DNA of 64,000 nucleotides, taken from Gamarada debralockiae (Eukaryota; Ascomycota; Leotiomycetes; Helotiales; Hyphodiscaceae). Shown here one piece after another: positions 9,749-21,690 of this stretch. The stretch is taken from positions 1-64,000 of the forward strand of contig NXFV01001584.1 of assembly GCA_002803225.1 (NCBI GenBank), in the 5' to 3' direction. The notes below the pieces were generated by a model. It was not told the origin of the DNA. It did no database searches and saw nothing but the letters and a program-made list of their open reading frames with translations. Positions within the stretch are counted from its first letter, which is position 1. Each line of letters starts with the position of its first letter. A program made the translations under genes and the position numbers.

Positions 9749-12064
9749 TCAGTCTTCACCAATCTTATGAGGCATCACAAAGACTAGACTGGGTCTCGTG
9801 AGTTGTTGCCCATTGTGATCAATCTCAGAGAACTGGCAATGTGGCTGAGCACGAGTTATAAAACTCTTCGGAGCCATAGCACTGCTGGAGAGCGCCATTC
9901 CATCAAAAAAAGGATCGTCTGGCAAGTGAGCGATCAGGCACAAAGTTCCATGCTCACCTAGCCATATATTCGATCCAATCTTCCGCAAAAATACGTCCTA
10001 GCTATTCACCAGACTTCTGAGTGATCGCGACGGTTGACCCTTTCCCCCCAATTTCCAACGGCGCCTCATTCTGTTCGGGCTATGGCTGTACGTAGGACGG
10101 ATTTCCCTATTCCGTAGTAAGACACTCCTAAAACGTGGTTGAACTCCGAGCAACTGCCCCCGAACGCTGCCATAGTGCAATCGGTTGTTGTATCTCGCAG
10201 TAGTCGCATCCAGCTGTATTCCTTTGAGACCAGAGTTGCAAGTACGGGTTTTGGGTACCAAATTTCTTTCGAAATCCGCGGTCAGTCAATATCGATATGG
10301 GAGCTTTATTCCGTAATATATTCAAGTGCTCCGATTCGTAGATTTCCTTCTCCCAATAGAATTTTCGACGGTAGGAGTGCACGCGATCAAGACTGAAAAG
10401 ATGAGATAACGACACGCGCTGGGAATTGTGGTTGCAAAGCGATACATCCAGTCCGTACAAATCGTTAGAAGTTGTGGGTCACGGATATCTGGTTCCATGG
10501 CCCAGAGTTCAATAAAAACATTTTTGAGTGGTTGTCCGGGCACCCTTTCGTACTGTTTCGTCGCAGCTGCATTCATGCCACTATAGCCAACTTGAAGTTG
10601 ATATTCGGTCCTATCGTTGAAAACGTATGGTCTCGCAGTCCCGAGAACACAAAAGCCTGGCAACGTCTTTAAGATGTTCCCGAGCCACTCTAAGATCAAA
10701 TTTACAATCTGGATTGACGGAAAGAGTACGTCTTCCGGTCGTTGGGGCTCTAAAAAGTAGGGTTTCGGTTCTACTGAAAGTCGTCCCAGGAATCTGAGAT
10801 GCATCAAATCCATCATCCTCAGGCTCTTCATCTAGCACCTAGTGACAAAATACCTCGCCGTCTACTAAGGGCAGGTCTGCGTGGTTCTGTTGCCATTTGA
10901 AGATAACACCATTTCCAGCAACGTAAGATGTATATTTCGTGGAATCAATTTGGTCTCTTGCTTTATAGACAGGACCCAAACGTTGGCGAAGCTGTCCATC
11001 TTAGTAGAGATATATAGCGGTCCGGGACATTTCCAGTGGCCAGATGTGAAAGCCCAAACGGGTTGCTTTGGTGGAACAAGTCTAACATTGCAGGGAGCAG
11101 GATTGAAAGCTGATGAATGGGCGGTAATCCAGGCCGAGGAACGGAACTCAATACGAGATCCTCGATGAAGATAATGTTTAGCAAAATTGCTAAAATGTAC
11201 ATCAGCATAACTCACCACCACCAGATCAAGCATGTGAGCCAGTATTGTTAGAAAAGAAGCCGGGCCTAAGTCGTTGAGATCTGAACGGGAGGGGAAAACC
11301 TGCAAACACCACTCCATAAGAAATCTCATGCTGGGGTTACTCTTGAGCCCAGCCTCCACTTCACCCTTTGATACGAATGAAACTGGGTGACGGCGTGAAC
11401 ATAGAGACCATTCGTGGCATATCCTTGGAGTACCAACCCTGTGTCCCGCAGGATGTCGCCGAATTCTGTGATGGAAATGACCTCGAATCTAAGGGAAAAG
11501 TCAGAGCAGAAGTTTGATCGACACAGCCTCTTCAGATTCAGATATGTCTTATATGAGATGTTGCGACATAATCGAGCTTCATCTAGAAACTTCAGGGACC
11601 ATGTTGAAGATCGACCTCGACAGATGGAAGTTATGTGTTCATCCGTTAGACACTCATGAAGAATGTCGCCCAGCCCGGATGTTTGAGCACTGTCTGGGCA
11701 AGTGATAAAAGTATCATGTTCGTGAAGATGGCTCTCTCCTTCGGATTTAACGGTTCAGAGCTGTAAATGCCGATTGCGGAGTTGTCGCATATTTCGTTCT
11801 CAAGTTCTTTCAAGGAACTTAGGTAATGTGGAGGTGTAAGGAGACGAGCGCGAAATACATCCAATTGGGGGCTAGACGAAGCATTGAGGTTGCTTGAGAG
11901 AGACTTGTCCTGGGGATCGTCGTTACCACCACCGACAAGAATCTGCTCGCTCTCATAGAGCGCAGCCGCAGGACCGTTTGTAGATGAGCTGATTGTCTCA
12001 ACCAAGTCATTTGGTGAACACACTTGTCAGATGAGCTGGTTACTATGACAACGGTTGTGTACAC
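9749..12064 (-). pseudogene. Decayed large fungal orphan gene (uncharacterised ascomycete family)
   Basis: Successive minus-strand fragments read as one ancestral protein but jump frames. They are 12023-11646 (FTNMILLSLAQTVLKHPGW), then an open frame from about 11659 to 11370 (DILHECLTDEHITSICRGR ... GYATNGLYVHAVTQ), then 11359-10865 (MRFLMEWCLQVFPSRSD, VVSYADVHFSNFAKHYL), then 10838-10611 and 10760-10322 (FIELWAMEPDIRDPQLLTIC). The pattern resembles large uncharacterised fungal proteins that I know only as hypothetical. At least three frame changes lack splice signals, and no continuous model can be built, so I call it a relic. The family assignment is from memory of general pattern only and is weak. 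Confidence 0.4.
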
Positions 12065-12770
12065 ATATCTCGGGTTCTGGTAACCCTACTAATTTTCCTT
12101 CCTTAGAGATATCTATGAATATATGATTTTACCACACAATATCGTCTGATTCGACAACACTCCTATCCTTCCGTTGGTATGCTGTGGTCTGTATTATCTC
12201 TTCTGATATCTTGGGCGGATAGTGACTCAAAAGCAGCCTTTGACAGATACATTTATCGTGGGAAGGTTCGAAGGCTAGATTTAACTCAAGATTTCCCCCT
12301 TGTAGAAATACACCCCCATTCTGGTGAAAGTGGCTGAGATGCCTGTCTCTGCATTCTGCAGGAGGCCGCGACGAGGCTACACACCTACTCCGAGACCCCT
12401 GCGACTTGACGGCAATTTAGCACAATGAACCCGTGGTTATGTATAATGGGAGCCAGAAAAATAAGAAAAAGAAACTGCTAGCAATGATATCGATCGGTGA
12501 AAAGTGGAGGTGGTGGTGGATGTGGAGGGCAGTTGAGACTCGACGCGACAACGCACGCTTGGAACCACACTTGACTTCACAGCTTTACCCTTTATTGCAA
12601 GAGGGGCAAGAAGGGGCACTAATTATGCTTACTCGTATCATCTTCATTCTTTCATTCTTCTCAGCCCCTCGTTGGAAAATTGATGCTTTTGATCATAGGC
12701 ATACGGAGGTACAATACTTGAAGGCTCGTTCGTGCAGCCATCCGCAGTAGCCCTAATAGAGTTTAAAATC
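12065..12770. other. Intergenic region, nothing recognised
   Basis: A 105-codon ORF at 12433-12750 has lysine-run and low-complexity composition and no domain. I see no gene here. Confidence 0.45.
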
Positions 12771-12789
12771 CTAGTAGACTATATAAATT

Positions 12790-13470
12790 CTGCCAATGGT
12801 AGCATGTAATAGAAGCACAAGGACCCTTAGGGAAGTGGCTGAGGCTACGGAAGCCCCGAGGACTGGAATAAGGCCTAAGCCTTGAAGGAGTAGTCTAGGC
12901 CTATAGGGACTCTAAGAGACTGATCTGAACCTACGGAGGCCCCGAAGGCCTAGAAGGCTATAAAGAACAGGATGACCTAGGAACTGGAGGTCTAAACCTC
13001 AGTAACCTCCGAAGGGATCAGAAACGCTGATACTAGCTCGTACGAAGCCAGCAGCTAGTATAGCTACGACAGGGAGCTAGTAGCCAGGAATAGAGTATAA
13101 CTAATGGTTGTCAACCTTACTTGGAAGGAGGCAAGCTTGAGTTTTATGACTCGAGAGTGTACAAGTACTACTGAACCCATTTTCGGCTGCTATAAATATA
13201 ACCACTACTGTCTCTTTTACTCACTGCTACTTCTCTGATATACTGTGATCCCTCCTGTAGCTGTTACAAATTTTTACCACTATGAATATAACCACCATTG
13301 TCTCTGTTATTATACTGCCTGAGGCTCTAGGAGGTGTGAGGTGACTGGAGGAGGGGTGCACAAATATTGAAAGACTGGTTAGCTGGCCCCCGAAAGCAGC
13401 GACTAAACCCCCCGTATCCGGCAGCCTGCTAACTAGGACATTGTTGAAAGGAGTAAATTTATAAATAGTA
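12790..13470. repeat. Degenerate repeat-rich segment, possible transposon relic
   Basis: The segment is built from recurring short motifs (gaggct/ggcctag/ccgaagg variants at 12840-13010). It also has an imperfect direct repeat of about 33 bp: TATAAATATAACCACTACTG near 13191 and TATGAATATAACCACCATTG near 13284, about 91-93 bp apart. No ORF is convincing. The composition looks like a mutated LTR or other element, but I could not identify termini. Confidence 0.3.
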
Positions 13471-16400
13471 TTATTTAATTTCTAATCAATATTCAGGAAC
13501 CAGGAGCGTAGTAGCTTAACAGCTAACTGGTAGCTAACTTACCTCTTATTTCCCTTGGCTTCTTTGAGGAGCAGTCAAAAGTATGACTGGTGGTCAAGAA
13601 TACAGTTAGGAATTCGAGCCCAAGTACTTAAGGAGATGCCTCTCAACAGAAATACTAGGGTAGGGAGCTCCTGATAGCCTTGATTGAGTAGTCTTTTAAT
13701 AATACCTCGAAAAAATCGTTTTATCAGTGCCATAGGATAATATGAATACGATAGTTGAATTCAGAAAATATTGAATTGACGAATTATACTCTATAATTGG
13801 TCAAAGTTTAATGAATTATTAGACATCAAATTGACGAAGCCTTCGTATTGATGAACACCATATAATAGATCGAAATCGAAGTTGACAATAACGGGGATGA
13901 TTCCCCATTGGGTGGTTCGAGGACCGGAGACAGCTAACTTCCAAATGATGGATTGAACATCGAGCGGTAGTCTTTCAATTAGTGTGAACTATCGGCTTGA
14001 GGCTGAGGATGCCGCGGATGTTCTGGACGATGCCATCGTTGACTGCGCTTCTACTTGTGGACGAATGTGCAAATGGACTTGAGTGATTCTGTTGGCTGTT
14101 AACGGACGATCTCGAGAACGAAGGGATGGATTTACCTTGAGAACGAAATCTTGCGCGTAGATATCAATGAATCCGCCCCTGGGGTTGAGCGATTCTGCGG
14201 GATGTTAGCCGGTGACCTCGGTAGTCAACAAGAGGAAGGACGAGGCGGGGCTACCTTGGCATGAAACAATGACCTGCTTGCTCTAATTGCTGAGTCGTAA
14301 TCTCAGTTGATATGTTCTGTTAACGTAGAGTGAAGATTGGTACGTCTGGCTGTGTAGCTCACACGATGGTTCACCAATGCGTGATTATTGATCGTGGATC
14401 AATGATGAAGGTGAAGAGAACGAGAAATAGGAAGGCTCTTAAAACTCCGAAGCTGTCGGGAAAGAACATGAGAGTCGTGCTCGTTGAGAAAGTCACTCCT
14501 CACCCTCGCGAGGCAGGTGTTGTGTAAACGAGTATCAATTGAGCTGTGTGGAGGCGAAATATAGTGGTGTTTTAGGACTAGCTTGATATCTAGGGAGCTG
14601 AAATTAGAAGGAGGGAAGAGCTCTATTATGCTACAGAAAGAAGAAAATAGAGGCTATCCGATTAGGCAATGCCAACCAACAACGAGGCAGTCGCGTGCTC
14701 TTGCTTCTTCGTTCCATCATTCTCCTACCTTGATGGAATTTCTGAGACAGAAAGAACCATACTCAAACTCAGATTGAGAAGATATATCGGAGTTAATATA
14801 GAAGTTCAAAATTTAGGTCAGTTAACAACTGCACAGTCGATTGAGCGGTGGAATGCCTACCCCAAGTTGTTCCACGATCAGGAATAAAAATTGACAAAAA
14901 GGGCGTTCTCCTCTGAGTCGCAAAACACGAGGTAAGCGTTCAAGGTAAAGGTTCCACTTTCATTCAGTGACTTTGACTTGAGATATAGTGTTGTGATCAC
15001 AAACAAACGTCTCAAGGCTCTCATAATTTGCTTTCTCAGTCCCGAGTTAATCGTACGTTCGCCACAGTTGAGTGACTGAGGCAGCTCTCGAGATCCTTGG
15101 CTCAATTGTCTTGGAGTTCTGCCCGCAATTGGGCAGTGGGTTTTGCTGATCATGAAAAGTGTTTGCGGTTTGATAGAATCAACTGGTGGCTTCCTAGTCT
15201 TCCACTGCTGAGTTCGTAGAAAATGTTGAAGCTCTGTAGTCTTAACTGACTTCAGTAATGTGGACCTCTTTCAAGCTATTAAATACCTGCTCGCTCTCCT
15301 ACATTAGCATTGGCCGCCGCTCTTCCTCTTCTTCATACCCAACAGCAATGGGGTTATCGAATCTCAGAAGGCCTTATTTCTTCACGGTAGAAGTATAGTA
15401 ATAGAAAGGATCATCCCTTCCTCGAGGAATCCGCGTCCTACTTTGATAAGGTCTTGAACGCAACTGCAAGTACAGATTCGATGCTTACCATCCTTCTGTC
15501 AGACTCGCTCTCTCTTTACCCGGTTGTAATTTGGTGGTTGAGGCCAATACCATACGGACTACAAAATGGGTAAGAAATAGTCATTCGGCCGACGAGCTCT
15601 TGTGGTCTGATGGGAAGAGTTGCCGAGCCTTTCAAGGGCAAGTAAATCCTGACGGATTCCATCACTAATGGTTTCGCCTCGGATGGCTTTCCAACATCGC
15701 ATTCTGAAGCACTATCGTTACTGCTGAATAATGAGGACGAGGTCTAATGTGTCAGCATGAAAGACCCTTCATTGGTTCGTCTCCCATTACCGCTAGGCTT
15801 CCAAATACGGTGAGATCTCACTGGACTGTTGATCTGGCTATTTGGAACGATTAGGTTTTGAGAGAAAGCTGGTGCAATTCAATGTCGGCTCTCCGTCGGA
15901 GATCGGCCGGCGATCGGCAGAAGATAGCTGGTAGGAACTCAAAGCACGAGACCCCTTGTGCCGGCTCACTGGTACGGTTTCTGAGAAAAAATTTGCTGCT
16001 TAGAGGATCCACCAGCCGCTCTCTTGACTGTCAGCTTGTCATCTTGACAGCGCACGAAATGATGAGTGAGATATCTCTCAGTGGCCACCAATGAGCTACT
16101 TCATTGCCTCCCTACCGCCCGCCTTTCTCGAATGGTATCCCCACATCTTTGGCATTTGTTGCCCGAAAGCATTCAAAATGTCTTCCGATGTCGAAGAAAA
16201 GTTGCCCCTCAGTCCCAAGGCAACCATAAATGTACCATGAGCTGCATATCTAGTGCCACCAGGTTAAAAGCCTCAAAACGATGTAACAGCCACGATCTCA
16301 GGCAGCAAAAAATGTACCCTGTCCATTGTGGAGTAAAAGTTTCAGAACATGCGATTGAGCGCCCCCCAGCATACAGAATGACGGTGTGGCATTTGAAGGC

Positions 16401-16973
16401 GTTTGGTGGCTGAAATCACGTTATCTCATTGCGGGGGCCCGCAATTCAAGCTCAGCTGGCTTATTGGGCGGGATGAGCCCATTTTATTCTCCTGGCCAAT
16501 GGCACGCCTGTATTGGCAACAGGGGCGAGGTGGCGCCGAGGGTAGTTTAGCGCTATCAGTAAATTTGAGTTCGGGGGTCATTTCTGCGGGGAAGCTCGGG
16601 TGGTTAGTGTGTAACTTGATTTATTTCCTGCTTTATCAAATGTGAATGGTTGAACGAGACATCAAGAAAGGTCGGTGTCTCCGACGATCATGCGCCAACC
16701 CATGGTTACAGTTGCACACTTGCCTCTTTTGGCCTGTCACATAATCTCATCGATGTCTGGGTGGTGAGAATCCTGCTGAGGGGCAAGGGTAGCTCCTAGG
16801 AGGTTGAGCTCGGCCCCAGTTGCTTCCCAGAAACTTTCGCCGATCTCTTTCCGAGATAGATAGATGACTTTTGCATAAATCAGTTTCCCCTCCCCTTGGA
16901 AACATAGCCGAATCACCAATTTCTGTCAGACTCCTTGAAGGAACTCCAACTTGTGCGAAGTAAAAGCGCAAAC
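13471..16973. other. Gene-poor region before the sugar transporter
   Basis: About 3.5 kb with only short unconvincing ORFs (14330-14527, 14669-14887, 15858-16094, 16066-16413). A weak imperfect direct repeat (GATTCTGTTGGCTGTTAACGG near 14084 and GATTCTGCGGGATGTTAGCCGG near 14191) suggests old repetitive sequence. The last few hundred bases should contain the transporter promoter. No tRNA or rRNA seen. Confidence 0.4.
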
Positions 16974-19305
16974 ATGGCTGACGATAAAGTCAACCCCGAG
17001 ATTAGCAGCGCGTAAGTATATCCTCGCAGCTCTGACACCTTGGGGCTTGGAGATGACAAAACTGATTGTTTCTACAGCCCCGCTACTCGACCTTTCGAGA
17101 CCGAACCCCTCGCCACTCCTGCCGATGCACCTCCACAGAAGCGCAAAGGATCCGTCTTTGTCGACAAGAGTCATGAGAAGGAAAGTTTCGCGGCATTGAC
17201 TGAGAACGTCACAGGAGAGTTCGTCATTCTATCCCATGACCTGCCTATGATTACAGAGCACTGACGGAAACTAGAATCAAGAATCCCCTCGTCGGTATTC
17301 CGAAGGATCAATTGATTGCGGATGTCGAGCAATTCGCAGAAGAGAACGAGCTCCAGGAGATCAAGCCATACCTTATCAAAGGCGCCTTGGTTGCGCAAAG
17401 CCCAGCGAACATTGACAGGATCCCCGAGCTTGACGAGGCGGACCGCCAAATTCTACGGGAAGAGGTCACGCACAAATGGAAACATCCGAGGATTCTTTAT
17501 GTAACCATCATTCTGAACTCAATTGCTGCTGCCATTCAGGGTTGGGATCAAACTGGTAAGGCTCTCATTGACTTCTCAATCATTGGCTGGCCAGGTATTG
17601 ACATGGTTTACAGGATCAAACGGAGCGAATCTTACCTTCTCTCAGGCCTTGGGAATTCCTGACACTGGACCATTCTGCGACTTAACAATCAATCCAGGCA
17701 ATAATGCAATCTGCGACAAGAACTCATGGATTGTGGGTTTCATAAATTCATGCCCTTACATCGCAATTGCCGTATTGTAAGCCAAGATCGCCTTCACTTA
17801 ACGGGAAAGACTCTGACTTCCCTTTTAGTGCTGCCTGGATTTCAGATCCTCTCAATGAAGTTCTGGGACGTAGAGGAACTATCTTCGGTGCCGCCATCTT
17901 TAGTTTGCTCGCCCCTCTTGGCGCAGGCTTGTCTCAGAAATGGGGCCAACTCGTTGCATGCCGTATTCTCCTAGGCATTGGAATGGGGTTGAAGGAAGTC
18001 ACAGTCCCGGTCTACTCAGCAGAAGTTGCGCCCAGAACAATTAGAGGCGGCCTAGTCATGTCATGGCAAGTCTGGACTGCATTTGGCATTCTACTCGGTA
18101 CGTGTGCCAACCTGGTTTTTGTCAACTCAGGGAAGATTGCTTGGAGGTTGCAATTCGCCTCAGCATTCGTTCCGGCAATTCCGCTGCTTCTCGGTATTTG
18201 GTTCTGTCCAGAATCGCCGCGTTGGCTTATGAAGAAGCATAGGCTTGGCAAAGCCTACAAATCCCTCCTCAGACTCCGAAACTCTCCACTGCAAGCAGCT
18301 AGGGACTTGTACTTCATCCATGCTCAAATTGTCTATGAAGATGCTCTTCTCGAGGAATCTGGACTGGCAAAGACCAGCAACATGTTTACTCGATTCGGAG
18401 AGATCTTCACCATCCCACGTCTTCGACGCGCTACACAGGCATCTGGTGTCGTTATGATTGCCCAGCAAATGTGCGGGAGTGAGTCCAACTCCGAGCTCCA
18501 TCTTCAATAGAGAAGTACTGACATGCATGCAGTCAACATCATGGCATTCTACTCTTCTACTATTTTCTCTAATGCAGGAGCAAGCAACATTACTGCTCTC
18601 CTTGCCTCGTTTGGCTTTGGTCTCGTCAACTTCGCCTTTGCATGGCCTGCTGTCTGGACCATCGATACCTTCGGCCGTCGTGGTTTGCTTCTGTTCACGT
18701 TCCCGAATATGGCATGGACTCTTCTCGCTGCAGGAATGGCATACTTCATCCCCTCAAGCAGCAGAGCCCATCTCGGAGTCGTTACCTTTTTCATCTACAT
18801 TTATGATGCCTTCTATTCTCCCGGCGAAGGTCCTGTACCCTTCACTTACTCCGCAGAAGTCTTCCCTCTTAGCCATAGAGAAATCGGCATGTCTTGGGCC
18901 GTGGCAACGAACAACTTTTGGGCAACAGTCGTCTCTATCACGTTCCCTCGACAGCTCCGCGCTTTTGGTGTCTCCGGTGCCTTTGGCTTCTACGCTGCCA
19001 TGAACGTCATCGCCTTGTTCATGATCTTCTGTTTCTTGCCGGAGACCAAGCAACGGACTTTGGAAGAATTGGATTATGTGTTTGCAGTGCCCACCAGGAC
19101 TCATGCGAAGTACCAGCTTACAACTGTGTTGCCATGGTGGTTCAAGAATATCCCGAACTTTATTCTGCCCGGAAGGAAGCCTACTCACTGCCCTGACTTG
19201 TACAGGTTCCAGGATGAGCAGTGGACAGAAAGCGACCGGGATGAGTCGAAGGTGGCGAATGTCTCAGGGGTTGAGACTGGGCATGACGAGAAGATAGATG
19301 TTTAA
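16974..19305 (+). CDS. MFS sugar/polyol porter (SP family)
   Basis: Exons 16974-17011, 17078 to about 17184, about 17259-17555, 17614-17776, 17829-18478 and 18533-19305 give about 675 aa. The second intron is the least certain, because three joints are possible between 17184 and 17276. A long cytosolic N-terminus (about 140 aa) ending in [13 protein letters not shown] precedes TM1 ([12 protein letters not shown]). Sugar-porter signatures follow: [62 protein letters not shown], and [15 protein letters not shown] at the end. It resembles fungal myo-inositol/polyol transporter-like proteins; proton-coupled import at the plasma membrane is expected, substrate unproven. A decayed aldose 1-epimerase lies 0.8 kb downstream on the same strand. 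Confidence 0.9.
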
Positions 19306-20100
19306 GGGTACGAGAGCCTGGCGGTGGAAGCGGATGGTAGTACGCAATCAATGTATTGATTGGCCTTTCAAAATGTGGTGGTATCGAGGAGCCGAGGAGG
19401 ATCTCTGGTGGGGTCTCAGTTTGTCTGTCTTCTGATGATCGTCCCACAGAGCTTTGATACTTTCATTCCTTTGTGCGGTTAATTTATTGGCTATACCCCA
19501 GTGTTCTTCCTTACAACATCTATTATGAATTTGATTATCTTCGTCAAAGATCCTGATGCCTCGTGATACGGGGCACGCCAAACGGGAGTCCGTACCCACT
19601 TTTCGACTCAACGCCACTCATGCGCGGGGAACTTATGCGGCAAACAGGCCAACAAGATCCACTCTTCCGAGTACCTTAGGGAGTGAAGCTGTACAAGCTG
19701 TACAAGCTGTACGAGATTGATGTTCACGCGCGCCAATCGGATACTCGCTACAATGTTTCTAGGGCGAAAGTTGGGGAGTGTTCAACCTTGATTTGACCAA
19801 CGATATCATCTAGCGATCATTGCAGGAAAGAAGTTCCCGATTTACGAACAGCCTCAATGTTTGACAAAGTTTGACACTCTCGATCACCATTCAAACGCTG
19901 AATCATCCGATCGAAGGATCTAATCAATTACTTATGTGTGGAGATACTCCTGTAATGTTTTGTACTACTTCTCCACCCGGGGAGAAGTAGTAAGCTCATG
20001 TGGGGACGTCGAGACCTGCAGGTCCCTGGATCAAACTCACTTTTAGCTCTAAGGTAACATTTCCATTTCGGAATTCATCTCATTCTTAAACTTCTGCGGA
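19306..20100. other. Intergenic region with a short CTGTACAAG tandem
   Basis: Three near-perfect copies of a 9-bp unit (aagctgtac) occur around 19686-19712. Nothing else is recognised; the region is the 3' flank of the sugar porter. Confidence 0.5.
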
Positions 20101-21067
20101 GTTGCGTCTTCCCAAAATACGTTTCATTACTGCCTTCGCGTTTTCCTCACCATTCTTACTGCCTCTGGGCAGAACTCAGCATTCCACAACTTCACTTGCG
20201 ATCTCTCCATCAAATATAACATCAGCGCTCCGGGTATCAGTGCATCTTTCATTCCTTATAGAGCTTGTCTCACAAATCTCTTCGTGAACGACAAGGACGG
20301 AACCTATGACAGAGGAGAGCAATATCTCAACGACTCCGAGACAGTGCACACCTATTTCGGCGCTGTGGTGGGTCGATATGCAAATCGTAATCAAGAACGG
20401 GACATTCACCATCAACGGTGTAACCTCTCAGATTCCCGAAATTGAGCATGGTGGAGAAGATACCTAGCACAGAGGCTTCATTGGCTACGACCAGCAAAAC
20501 TAAACAGTCATCTCCCAGCTAAACAACTCCATCACCTTCGGGTTTTATGACCAAGCTTACCAAGGCTTCCCGGGGGATATCATGAGCTATGCCATGTACA
20601 CCCTGTCCGCAGAATGTGGAACTCCTGGATGGACGTCCCCTCTGGTCTCGATCCCCTTCAACTCACTAACTCCTATCATATTCGCTAATCACGTCTACAA
20701 GAACTTGGGAGCTTCTGTCAGCACTGCTGCTCAATCTGTGTTGAATGATACCTTACATATGCTATATGCCTCCAACTACGTCCAGGTCGACGGTATCGAA
20801 GTCCCCAATGGCACAATAGGCATCACCAAAAGCGGGCCCCTTGACTTCACGACTCCAATCACAATTGGCGCAAATATCAACAATACAGTGAACAACTGCG
20901 GAACAGGCTGCACTGGCTACGGCAATGCCTTCACCCTCAATCGACCATGTTACTCCAATCCCGAAGGTCCTGACCTAACTGTTCTCACTCAGTACCAGAT
21001 TTATCGGGTGACACATGAGCCGAAGGTGAACTTGGCGAGGTATGATTTCAGGTTTGTGATGGATTGA
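20101..21067 (+). pseudogene. Aldose 1-epimerase (galactose mutarotase-like), decayed
   Basis: Read in pieces, the sequence is a secreted-type fungal aldose 1-epimerase: NFTCDLSIKYNISAPGISAS, FGAVVGRYANR, NGTFTINGVTSQIPEIEHGG, GFIGYDQ, AMYTLSAECGTP and the C-terminal VNLARYDF. It is broken by a frame change near 20385 (after GRYANR), stops TAG at 20465 and TAA at 20501 (the latter where Trp is expected, consistent with G-to-A change), missing residues near 20310 and an internal deletion near 20990. The deletion removes roughly the last quarter of the fold, jumping from TVLT to the terminal QYQIY. The remaining ORF 20582-21067 cannot give a working enzyme. In sugar metabolism the intact enzyme interconverts alpha and beta hexose anomers. 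Confidence 0.8.
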
Positions 21068-21690
21068 AGCCGACACTTGCTAGAAGACGACAGCGACTGG
21101 GGAGGAGTTTAAAGGGACTGAAAATTATCAAGGCGACTCACGTCATCCCAAAAACAAATCATTTCAAAGCAACTGGAAACTTTAGGAAAGAATATTCGAA
21201 GAGGCGAAAGTTCACGAGACGGCTGCAGCCGGTGTTTAACTTCCCTCATTCATCTGGAGGAAAGGTACTCACTGCCAATACGTAGCACTTTTCCAACTTT
21301 TCCAAACCTTACATATACTTGTGTTGTTATTATCCCCTCACCATAGTGTCGTCTAATTTATTCGGAGATATGGACCGGATAAAGTGCTTTACCCCACACA
21401 GAAAATCGATCTACCATCGGACCCAATAACGGCCCGGTTAATAACCTTAAGCTTTCTTTCACCTCATCAAAATTCATTCCAGCTAGTGCTGGCTAAACTT
21501 CATTTATGAATAAAGCGTCTTGTTAATGACGCCGATATTTTGGAGACGACGAGAATCGTTCATCTTTCCTAGTACCTGCAGCTTCTTCCGTCGGATAGTC
21601 CTGGCTAAATGTCTATTCCAAATTGAATCCAGAAAATACAAAAGCTTGTCGAAATCCCCAATTCAAAGGTAGGTCGGCATCCTTTACGTC
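21068..21690. other. Intergenic region upstream of the carboxylesterase
   Basis: A 73-codon Lys/Arg-rich ORF (21064-21285) overlaps the end of the epimerase relic and has no domain. The carboxylesterase promoter should lie in the right half. Confidence 0.45.

Noticed and set aside
12433..12750. 105-codon ORF
   Set aside because: Low-complexity lysine and tryptophan runs, no conserved pattern, no splice context.
15858..16645. Consecutive plus-strand ORFs of 60-115 codons
   Set aside because: No domain, no frame continuity, no splice sites linking them.
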